From positions 265,138 to 329,137 of the forward strand of contig CAJTZU010000002.1 of the NCBI GenBank assembly GCA_910584165.1: a stretch of 64,000 bases of DNA, in the 5' to 3' direction. Positions 15,927-22,927 of the stretch are shown in pieces. Both the position numbers and the translations under genes were made by a program. The notes below the pieces were generated by a model. It searched no databases. It saw nothing but the letters and a program-made list of their open reading frames with translations, and was not told where the DNA came from. How positions within the stretch are numbered: the stretch's first letter is position 1; the number at the start of each line of letters is the position of its first letter. This DNA is from an uncultured Bacilli bacterium. Its GTDB lineage: Bacteria > Bacillota_I > Bacilli_A > RF39 > UBA660.

Positions 15927-16543
15927 ACAACTTCTCCTTTCTCATCTTTTAGGTAGTTTAAATAATTGTTATAAGGGAGTTTAAATATGCGATATGTTAT
16001 AGGAGAAATCATAATATCTATTAATAAGATACTCATTAGAAAGCAATTAGCTAAAAAGTTATCTTTGATTGTAATAGATAAGATTGTATAAATAATTGCT
16101 GTTATTGTTGCAAGTATTTTATGTCTTAATCGTTTGCTTTTATTTATAATAGGTCTCTTTTTTGTATCTGCTGGACTGTTTTTGTAAACGAGGACAACCG
16201 CCATTCCTCCTAATAAAAATTTCATTAGAAATGGTATAGCCAATCTCATAGCTAGAATCGGAATCCCCAGAAAGGCTACAGAAGATGTGATTAGGCAAAT
16301 CCAACTCTTCGTTGCATGTATACCATAAGCATTGTTCCGTAGGATTGCAAACATTATCAGGAAAATCACACACTCTTTTTGAATTCCTAGCAAATACGCT
16401 ACAATTATTATTATGATTAGTTTCGTTATTGATAAATAAACACCTGCCAATCCATATTCTATTTGTTCTAATTCCACATCAGTTAAATGTGGTCTTTCTT
16501 TTCTTATAAGTTTCATACAACTGCCTATAAGAATATCTTTCAT
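15920..16543 (-). CDS. agrB: AgrB-like peptide-processing membrane protease
   Basis: AgrB cuts the AgrD tail and helps form the cyclic peptide. I start it at the ATG at 16543 (MKDILIGSCMKLIRK, 207 residues), which has AAAGGAG eight bases upstream, rather than at 16579. The catalytic pair is His76 and Cys83 in NAYGIHATKSWICLI, the same seven-residue spacing and nearly the same numbering as the His77/Cys84 pair of Staphylococcus aureus AgrB. About five membrane segments follow the family pattern. It is transcribed away from the shared operator region and toward agrC. Confidence 0.9.
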   Translation of the reverse strand: MKDILIGSCMKLIRKERPHLTDVELEQIEYGLAGVYLSITKLIIIIIVAYLLGIQKECVIFLIMFAILRNNAYGIHATKSWICLITSSVAFLGIPILAMRLAIPFLMKFLLGGMAVVLVYKNSPADTKKRPIINKSKRLRHKILATITAIIYTILSITIKDNFLANCFLMSILLIDIMISPITYRIFKLPYNNYLNYLKDEKGEVVC

Positions 16544-16569
16544 ACTACCTACTCCTTTATACGATAGCC

Positions 16570-16715
16570 ATTTTAGCATGGATAATTTGAAATGAAAATA
16601 GGAAATGTTCCAAATGGCATAAATCGTGTTCGAAATACTAGATTGCCAATTTCAGACACGATTTTTGGTATTTCGAGCATAAAGTATTCCCTTGAACTTC
16701 ATTTTATGTTATGAT
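16570..16715. promoter_or_regulatory. Divergent promoter pair with four AgrA-type repeats
   Basis: Two promoters point outward. The leftward -10 is TGCTAAAAT (complement of 16570-16578) and the rightward -10 is TGTTATGAT (16707-16715). Each is preceded by two direct copies of a 10-bp element with consensus ATTTCGAACA: for the left promoter at 16627-16636 and 16606-16615, for the right promoter at 16649-16658 and 16670-16679. Each copy has no more than two changes. Start-to-start spacing within each pair is 21 bp, and exactly 30 bases separate the proximal repeat from the -10 hexamer in both. This is the geometry of LytTR-activated promoters and mirrors P2/P3 of the staphylococcal agr locus. 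Confidence 0.75.
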
Positions 16716-16780
16716 GAGAACGTTCTGCTAAAGATGTCGAAATTTGCAGTTTGAATTTTGTGTTTTCTACAGAATGAGTA

Positions 16781-16789
16781 TGTTATAAT
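16781..16789 (+). promoter_or_regulatory. Extended -10 promoter of the cold-shock gene
   Basis: TGTTATAAT is a perfect -10 with TGn extension, 34 bases before the GTG start at 16824. The TTGTGT hexamer at 16758-16763 is an imperfect -35 candidate with a long spacer. Confidence 0.5.
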
Positions 16790-16823
16790 TTAGTTGTGAA
16801 CGAGTTAGAAGGGAGATGTTAGT

Positions 16824-17039
16824 GTGATAACAGGTAAAGTGAAATGGTTCAACAATGAAAAAGGATACGGCTTTATTGAATACAAAGATATGGAAGATAT
16901 TTTTGTTCATTATTCAGCAATCTTATCTGAAGGCTATAAAACTTTAGTTGAAGGGCAATATGTAACTTTCGAATTAGTGAGAACTGATAAAGGTTTACAG
17001 GCTAAAAATGTAGTAGAAAATAAAACTGCGGTAGTTTAG
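16824..17039 (+). CDS. csp: Cold-shock domain protein
   Basis: This 71-residue single-stranded nucleic-acid-binding OB-fold protein acts as an RNA chaperone in its family. Both RNP motifs are visible: KGYGFIEY (RNP1) and IFVHYSAI (RNP2), after the typical GKVKWFNNEKG start. The start is GTG with a GAAGGGAGA site. It lies downstream of the rightward repeat-controlled promoter, so it may be part of the agr regulon as well as having its own promoter. Confidence 0.95.
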   Translation: MITGKVKWFNNEKGYGFIEYKDMEDIFVHYSAILSEGYKTLVEGQYVTFELVRTDKGLQAKNVVENKTAVV

Positions 17040-17051
17040 TAGTTTTTTTTT
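17022..17051 (+). terminator. Intrinsic terminator after the cold-shock gene
   Basis: Stem AAAACTGC/GTAGTTTT (8 bp with one G-T pair) and nine T. The stem begins in the last codons of the gene. Confidence 0.65.
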
Positions 17052-17109
17052 GCTATAAAGATAATTTTTGATAGACGTGATATAATAATAGCAAAGGTTG
17101 GAGATAATT

Positions 17110-18330
17110 ATGAAGAAAAGAGTTTTATTAGGATTAACATGTATTTTTATTATTGTGATTATAATCTTTGTTATTATTTTTATTAATAAACAAAAAAAGG
17201 AAAAAATAATTAAGCATGCTCAAATGGAAGTAAAACTAGTAGATAATTTAACTGTAGAATTTTTAGAAAAAAGAAAAATTTCTAGTTTTATTTCAAGTAT
17301 AAATGGAAAAGTAGTAGAGGATTATGAAGTAGATACTACATCGCTTGGAAAGAAAGATGTTAAATTTGAATTTATTAGTGAAGAGGGAATAACTGTTCCT
17401 TATCGGTTTCAAATTAATATAGTGGATACTACTCCTCCAAAAGCTTTTATTGGAAGTACATATCGAATAAAGAAAGGTTCTTCTGATAGGTTTATCAATA
17501 ATATTTTATGTGGTGATAATTATGATAATCGCCCTATTTGTACAGTGGAAGGTTATTTTGATTTAGATACTGTTGGAACTTATCCAGTAACTTTTAAAGC
17601 GGTAGATAATAGTGGGAATGTTTTTAAAAAAAATTTTAATTTGGTAGTTTATACGCCAGCTCCTAGTTCTTCATCTAGTTCTTCTTCAACAAAGAAGCCC
17701 AAAAAATTATTTTCAGACGTAGTTAAGGAGCATAAAAATGAAAATACAAGAGTTGGAATAGATGTTTCTAAATGGCAAGGAAACATTGATTTTGATTTAC
17801 TAAAACAAGATGGTGTAGAGTTTGTTATGATACGAGTTGGAACTACTAGTAGAACGAATGGAGAATATGTATTAGATCCTAAATTTATTCAAAATATTAC
17901 GAATGCGAATAGAGTAGGTATAGATGTTGGATTATATTTTTATTCTTATGCTAATTCGAAAGAAAGTGCTTTAGCAGATGCAGAATGGGTATTAGAACAG
18001 ATTCAAGGTTATGATGTTTCTTTACCAATTGCATTTGATTGGGAAGAGTGGTCTAGCTTTAATGATTTTAATGTCAGTTTTTATGGTCTTACAAGTATTG
18101 CTGATACTTTTTTGAATCGCTTAGAGGAGGAAGGATATCAAGGAATGCTTTATAGTAGTAAAACTTATTTAGAAAATATATGGTTAGAACAACCTCATGA
18201 TATTTGGTTAGCACATTATACTACAAAGACAGATTATCAAGGAAAATATAGAATGTGGCAACTTTGTAATAATGGAAGAGTAGATGGTATTAAAGGTGAT
18301 GTTGATATTGATATTTGGTATAATGATTAA
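17110..18330 (+). CDS. Membrane-anchored GH25 muramidase with an Ig-like domain
   Basis: GH25 enzymes cut the MurNAc-GlcNAc bond of peptidoglycan. I use ATG 17110 (after GGAG), not the upstream in-frame TTG at 17098. Order of parts in 406 residues: membrane segment 5-26; a linker region; a bacterial Ig-like (DUF5011-type) domain about 105-182 beginning VDTTPPKAFIG; a run of eight serines near 186-193; GH25 domain from about 214. The catalytic-site sequences GIDVSKWQG and IAFDWEEW are intact, as is the end WQLCNNG. It is probably held on the outer membrane face and acts in wall remodelling. An independent promoter (GATATAATAATAG) and its own terminator make it a single-gene unit. Confidence 0.88.
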   Translation: MKKRVLLGLTCIFIIVIIIFVIIFINKQKKEKIIKHAQMEVKLVDNLTVEFLEKRKISSFISSINGKVVEDYEVDTTSLGKKDVKFEFISEEGITVPYRFQINIVDTTPPKAFIGSTYRIKKGSSDRFINNILCGDNYDNRPICTVEGYFDLDTVGTYPVTFKAVDNSGNVFKKNFNLVVYTPAPSSSSSSSSTKKPKKLFSDVVKEHKNENTRVGIDVSKWQGNIDFDLLKQDGVEFVMIRVGTTSRTNGEYVLDPKFIQNITNANRVGIDVGLYFYSYANSKESALADAEWVLEQIQGYDVSLPIAFDWEEWSSFNDFNVSFYGLTSIADTFLNRLEEEGYQGMLYSSKTYLENIWLEQPHDIWLAHYTTKTDYQGKYRMWQLCNNGRVDGIKGDVDIDIWYND

Positions 18331-18359
18331 ATAATTAAGAATTTTTCTTAATTATTTTT
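18331..18359 (+). terminator. Intrinsic terminator after the muramidase gene
   Basis: An 11-bp stem (ATAATTAAGAA and complement) with a 3-base loop, followed by T-rich sequence. Confidence 0.7.
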
Positions 18360-18411
18360 AATTTGTAAATGATTATTTTTATGATATAATGGAAATAGAA
18401 AGGATGATACT

Positions 18412-18942
18412 ATGAAATTTAATATTCATGGAAAGAAAGTTGAGGTTACTGAACCAATCAGAAAGTATATTGAAGAAAAGATTGGTAGACTAGATAAGTA
18501 TTTCGAAAATCCAAGTGACGTGACAGCAACTGTTGTTGTAAGAATAAGGGGAATAGAACAAATTGTGGAGGTTACAATTCCTATCCAAAAAATGATATTG
18601 CGTGCGGAAGAAAGCCACAGTGATTTATATGCGGCTATTGATATTGTGTCTGATAAGATAGAAAGACAAATTAGAAAAAATAAGACTCGTATGAACAAGA
18701 GAACTTCAAAAGGAGAAGATTTAGGTTTTGATCTTTCGTTTGATGAGATGAAAGAAGACGAGGAATCTAATATTGTAAAAAGAAAAGAGATTGAAATGAA
18801 ACCAATGAGTGAAGAAGAGGCTATTCTTCAAATGAATTTAATTGGCCATGAATTCTTTGTATTTAAAAATGTAGAGTCTGGTGAAGTTGATGTTTTGTAT
18901 AAGAGAAAAGACGGCAATTATGGGATTATAGAAACAAAATAG
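18412..18942 (+). CDS. hpf: Ribosome hibernation promoting factor, long form
   Basis: Long HPF dimerises 70S ribosomes in stationary phase. The 176-residue protein has the N-terminal ribosome-binding domain (MKFNIHGKKVEVTEPIRKYIEEK, with a basic helix after DKIERQIRKNKTRM) and the C-terminal dimerisation domain (MSEEEAILQMNLIGHEFFVFKN). The -10 TGATATAAT is at 18382-18390. Placement directly before secA matches many Firmicutes. Confidence 0.95.
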   Translation: MKFNIHGKKVEVTEPIRKYIEEKIGRLDKYFENPSDVTATVVVRIRGIEQIVEVTIPIQKMILRAEESHSDLYAAIDIVSDKIERQIRKNKTRMNKRTSKGEDLGFDLSFDEMKEDEESNIVKRKEIEMKPMSEEEAILQMNLIGHEFFVFKNVESGEVDVLYKRKDGNYGIIETK

Positions 18943-18959
18943 GCGAATGCCTATTTTTT
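18938..18959 (+). terminator. Intrinsic terminator after hpf
   Basis: Stem AATAGGC/GCCTATT with a GAAT loop and six T. The hpf stop codon is in the left arm. Confidence 0.85.
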
Positions 18960-19051
18960 CTATGAAAAATTATTAAAATTCAGGGGATATGCTATGATTT
19001 TCAAAGTTTTTTTGATAAAATAGATGGTGTATACAAAAAGGAGAATGAGAC

Positions 19052-21538
19052 ATGAAGTTTTTGAAAAAAATATTTGATCATGAATATAAACAATTAGAAA
19101 AATTCCGTAAAATAGCTGATCAAGTTATTGCTTTAGAAGAGGAATATTCTAAATTATCTGATAAAAAGTTACAAGCAAAGACAGAAGAATTTAAAAAAAG
19201 ATTAGAAAATGGTGAAACTTTAGAAGATATTAAAGTAGAAGCTTTTGCGACTGCAAGAGAAGCTGCTTTTCGTGTTATAGGAGAAAGAGCTTATTATGTG
19301 CAAATTTTAGGTGGTCTTGCTATTCATTATGGTAATATCGCTGAGATGAAGACTGGTGAAGGTAAAACTTTAACAGCTACTATGCCAGCTTATTTAAATG
19401 CATTAACTGGTGAAGGTGTTCATATTATTACAGTTAATGAATATCTTGCAGGTCGTGATGCAGAATGGATGGGAGAAGTATATCGTTTCTTAGGACTTAC
19501 TGTTGGTGTTAACTATAGAGAATTAACTCCTAGTGAAAAGAAAGAAGCTTATAATTGTGATATCCTTTATACAACAAATAATGAAGTCGGATTTGATTAT
19601 TTAAGAGATAACATGGTTATTAAGGCAAGTGACAGAGTAGCTCGTCCATTTAATTTTGTTATTATCGATGAAGTTGACTCTGTACTTATTGATGAAGCTA
19701 GAACACCACTTATTATTTCTGGTGGGCATATGCAATCTGCTAATCTATATATGCAAACAGATAAATTTGTAAAAGGTTTAAAAGAAAATGATGGATACAT
19801 TTATGATGAGCAAACGAAAGCAACTATTTTAGACCAAAAAGGTATTGAAAAAGCTGAAAAGGCTTTTAAAATAAAAAATTTATATGATATTGAAAATACC
19901 AATTTAGTTCATTTTATTAATCAAGCATTAAAAGCAAATTTTGCTATGAAGAGGGATTTTGACTATGTAGTAGAAGATGATAAAGTTATTATAGTAGATC
20001 CATTTACAGGTCGTTTAATGCAAGGAAGAACTTATTCAGATGGATTACATCAAGCTATTGAAGCTAAAGAGGGAGTTACTATTAATGAAGAAACAAAGAC
20101 TTTAGCGACTATTACATTTCAGAATTTATTCCGTATGTACAAAAAACTTGCTGGTATGACAGGTACTGCCAAAACGGAAGAAGAAGAATTTAGAGATATT
20201 TATAATATGTATGTTATTTGTATTCCTACTAATAAACCTGTTATTCGTAAAGATTATGGAGATTTATTATTTGCAACTCAAGAGGGAAAATTTAATGCGA
20301 TTGTAAAAGAAATAAAAGAGCGCCATGCGACAGGCCAGCCAGTATTGGTTGGTACAGTTGCAGTAGAAACTAGTGAACTTATTAGTGAAAAATTGAAGAA
20401 AGCTAAAGTTCCACATGAAGTATTAAATGCTAAAAATAATGCACGTGAAGCAGAGATTATTGCCAAAGCAGGACAGAAGGGCTCTGTTACAATTGCTACT
20501 AATATGGCAGGACGTGGTACAGATATTAAAATAGATGATGAAGTAAAAGAATTAGGTGGTCTTTGCGTTATTGGTACAGAGCGTCATGAATCACGTCGTA
20601 TTGATAATCAGTTACGTGGTCGTTCAGGTCGTCAAGGAGATCCAGGCTTTTCTCAATTCTGTGTATCTTTTGAAGATGAATTGATGGTTCGCTTTGGGAC
20701 TGATAAAGCAAAAGGTCTATTAGCACGTGTAGGTTTTGATGGGGAAGCTGCTATTCGTAATAAGATGCTTTCTAACTCTATTGAGTCAGCTCAAAAACGT
20801 GTAGAGGGAAATAACTTTGATATCCGTAAAACGTTGCTAGAATATGATAATGTAATTAATGAACAAAGAGAAGTTATTTATGAAAAAAGAAATGAAATTT
20901 TAGACTGTGACTCTATTCATGAAATGATTCTTGAAAGTTTTCATAACTTTGTGGAAGATATTTTCTATGAGCATGTGGAAGATGGCGAACTAAGCCAAGC
21001 TGATAAAGAGGAAATGGCAACTTATTTTAGTGAATTATTGGGTTCTGAATTAGCTGCTTCTGAATATGAAGAAAAAGATTTAAATGGTGCTATTGAATAT
21101 GTATATGATAGATTAGTAGAAAGTTATGAAAAGAAGATAGAAGAAGTTCCAAAAGAAATTGTATCTGAATTTGAAAAAGCTATTACATTAAGAGTAATTG
21201 ATACTTATTGGATGGAACATATTAATACAATGTCTCATCTAAGAGAAGGTATTTATCTACGTGGGTATGCACAAGAAAATCCATTACGTGCTTATAAGAG
21301 CGAAGGTTATGAAATGTTTGATAATTTACTTTCTCTTATTGATAAGCAGACATCAACATATTTATTGAAGGCAGAAATCAGACAAAATGTAGAACGTAAA
21401 AAGGTTGCAGAAGGTGTGGCTAATAATGATTCTAATAAAGTGAAAAAGCAAACACCAAAGAGAGTATCTAAAGTTGGAAGAAATGATAAGTGCCCATGTG
21501 GTTCTGGAAAAAAATATAAACAATGTTGTGGAAAATAA
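19052..21538 (+). CDS. secA: Preprotein translocase ATPase SecA
   Basis: SecA drives preproteins through SecYEG. The 828-residue product has Walker A (AEMKTGEGKTLTATMP), the DEAD-like motif VIIDEVDSVLIDEARTPL, a preprotein cross-linking domain, the second helicase lobe (TNMAGRGTDIKI, QLRGRSGRQGDPG) and a C-terminal SEC-C zinc tail with CPCGSGKKYKQCCG. It follows hpf as expected. In many Firmicutes prfB comes next, but here a KilA-N gene follows. Confidence 0.98.
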   Translation: MKFLKKIFDHEYKQLEKFRKIADQVIALEEEYSKLSDKKLQAKTEEFKKRLENGETLEDIKVEAFATAREAAFRVIGERAYYVQILGGLAIHYGNIAEMKTGEGKTLTATMPAYLNALTGEGVHIITVNEYLAGRDAEWMGEVYRFLGLTVGVNYRELTPSEKKEAYNCDILYTTNNEVGFDYLRDNMVIKASDRVARPFNFVIIDEVDSVLIDEARTPLIISGGHMQSANLYMQTDKFVKGLKENDGYIYDEQTKATILDQKGIEKAEKAFKIKNLYDIENTNLVHFINQALKANFAMKRDFDYVVEDDKVIIVDPFTGRLMQGRTYSDGLHQAIEAKEGVTINEETKTLATITFQNLFRMYKKLAGMTGTAKTEEEEFRDIYNMYVICIPTNKPVIRKDYGDLLFATQEGKFNAIVKEIKERHATGQPVLVGTVAVETSELISEKLKKAKVPHEVLNAKNNAREAEIIAKAGQKGSVTIATNMAGRGTDIKIDDEVKELGGLCVIGTERHESRRIDNQLRGRSGRQGDPGFSQFCVSFEDELMVRFGTDKAKGLLARVGFDGEAAIRNKMLSNSIESAQKRVEGNNFDIRKTLLEYDNVINEQREVIYEKRNEILDCDSIHEMILESFHNFVEDIFYEHVEDGELSQADKEEMATYFSELLGSELAASEYEEKDLNGAIEYVYDRLVESYEKKIEEVPKEIVSEFEKAITLRVIDTYWMEHINTMSHLREGIYLRGYAQENPLRAYKSEGYEMFDNLLSLIDKQTSTYLLKAEIRQNVERKKVAEGVANNDSNKVKKQTPKRVSKVGRNDKCPCGSGKKYKQCCGK

Positions 21539-21605
21539 TTTAAAATAATTAAACAATTTGAGTTTATATCTTATCCATAAAAAATAAAAATAAGCAATAT
21601 AAAAT

Positions 21606-21639
21606 AAAGGTGTGAACAAAAAATGTGTTGGCACCTTTT
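21606..21639 (+). terminator. Probable terminator after secA
   Basis: AAAGGTG and CACCTTT can pair across a 19-base loop, followed only by a short T/A-rich run. It is weaker than the other terminators here. Confidence 0.4.
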
Positions 21640-21664
21640 AAATTTAAAAAAGTGAGGTGATTTA

Positions 21665-22552
21665 ATGAAAAAAGATACAGTAACAACTGAAATTATTGTT
21701 AAAGAAAATAAAGTGGGAATTTTAAGAGTAGGAAATGTTAATTATATTTCATTGACAGATTTGGCTAAACAGGCAAATTCTGAAGACCCATCTGGCGTAA
21801 TTAGAAACTGGATGTCAAATAAAAATTCATTTGATTACTATAGTTTATGGGAAGAAATTAATAATGAGGATTTTAATTCCGTGGAATCTCACAGAATTAA
21901 AATTGATGAAGCCCCATATAATCGATTTACTATGACACCTAATCGATGGAAGAAAGATTTTAATGCTATTGGAATTATTCCAAGCAGTGGAAAATATAGT
22001 AAAGGAACTTTTGCTCATCCAGATATTGCATTCGAATTTGCTAGTTGGCTATCCCCAGAATTCAAATTATACTTAATAAAAGAATTTGAAAGATTAAAAA
22101 CAAATGAGGCATATCAAGAAAAAGTTGAATGGCAAGCCAATAGATTATTATCTAAATTAAATTACGTAGTTCATACTGATGCAGTAAAAACTTATATAGT
22201 TCCAACTCTTACAGAAGCACAAAAGAAATTTGTATATGCAGAAGAAGTGGATGTTTTAAATGTTGCTTTATTTGGAATGACAGCTAAAGAATGGAGAGAT
22301 AATAATCCAGAATTAGCAAGAGAAGGAAATATGCGAGATTACACCGATTTACTTCATTTAGTAATATTAAATAATTTACAAAATACAAATGCAGAATTAA
22401 TTGAAGAAAAAATACCCCAAAGTGAGAGATTAGTAAGACTTAATAATTCTGCAAGAAGGCAAATGAAAGTATTAAAAGATAATAAGAATATTAAAAATTT
22501 AGAATTATTACAAAAACAAGTTAATGAAGAAAATAATTTAATAACTAATTAA
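21665..22552 (+). CDS. KilA-N domain protein
   Basis: KilA-N is a DNA-binding domain common in phage and other mobile DNA and also found in chromosomal genes of gut bacteria. Residues 18-145 carry the pattern: YISLTDLAKQANSEDPSGVIRNWM, then GTFAHPDIAFEFASWLSPEFKLYLIKEFERLK, which is diagnostic. The 150 C-terminal residues are helical, with a repeated LNNL/LNNSARR pattern, and I cannot name them. The start has AAGTGAGGTGATTTA before it. No phage structural genes or integrase are nearby. Its cellular role is not clear from sequence. Confidence 0.8.
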   Translation: MKKDTVTTEIIVKENKVGILRVGNVNYISLTDLAKQANSEDPSGVIRNWMSNKNSFDYYSLWEEINNEDFNSVESHRIKIDEAPYNRFTMTPNRWKKDFNAIGIIPSSGKYSKGTFAHPDIAFEFASWLSPEFKLYLIKEFERLKTNEAYQEKVEWQANRLLSKLNYVVHTDAVKTYIVPTLTEAQKKFVYAEEVDVLNVALFGMTAKEWRDNNPELAREGNMRDYTDLLHLVILNNLQNTNAELIEEKIPQSERLVRLNNSARRQMKVLKDNKNIKNLELLQKQVNEENNLITN

Positions 22553-22927
22553 TAAAGTATAGACGAAAATGTTTATACTTTTTTTGTTCAGTATAATGAG
22601 TGTCAGGATGATTATGCTATTGATTTAGTAAAAGAATTGTCTATAGATAAAATTACAGAAAAATATGATTAACATATAAATTATATTTCTTATAACTAAA
22701 GAAAGTATACAATACTTAAGTTATAAAATAAAAGTAGACATAAAAGATGTATTTACTTTTTCTTTGGTATAAATTAAGGAAAGTAGAATGAATAAATCAT
22801 TTTGTTACAAGCAGATGGCTAAAAAATACTTAGATACGTTTATAGTAGATAATGTATCTTTTTTTTTGTATAATGATATTAGAAAAACTTATATGTTTTA
22901 TTTGAAAAAGAGGATAGTAGAGATTGT
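22553..22927 (+). other. Gene-poor interval with three terminator-like hairpins
   Basis: This 375-base stretch has no convincing gene. It holds three hairpins followed by T runs, at 22554-22585 (AAAGTATA stem), 22730-22761 (AAAAGTA stem plus an inner ACAT/ATGT) and 22832-22868 (AGATAC stem, ten T). The first is a good terminator for the KilA-N gene. A short open stretch ending at about 22671 (reading DDYAIDLVKELSIDKITEKYD) may be a gene remnant. A TATAAT at 22869-22874 could start the next gene. Confidence 0.5.

Noticed and set aside
16140..16373. 77-residue frame on the complement inside agrB
   Set aside because: It is a shadow of agrB in another frame. AgrB has its catalytic motif and a clear binding site.
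21665..22927. Prophage remnant around the KilA-N gene
   Set aside because: There is no integrase, attachment repeat or structural gene. A KilA-N domain alone is not enough.
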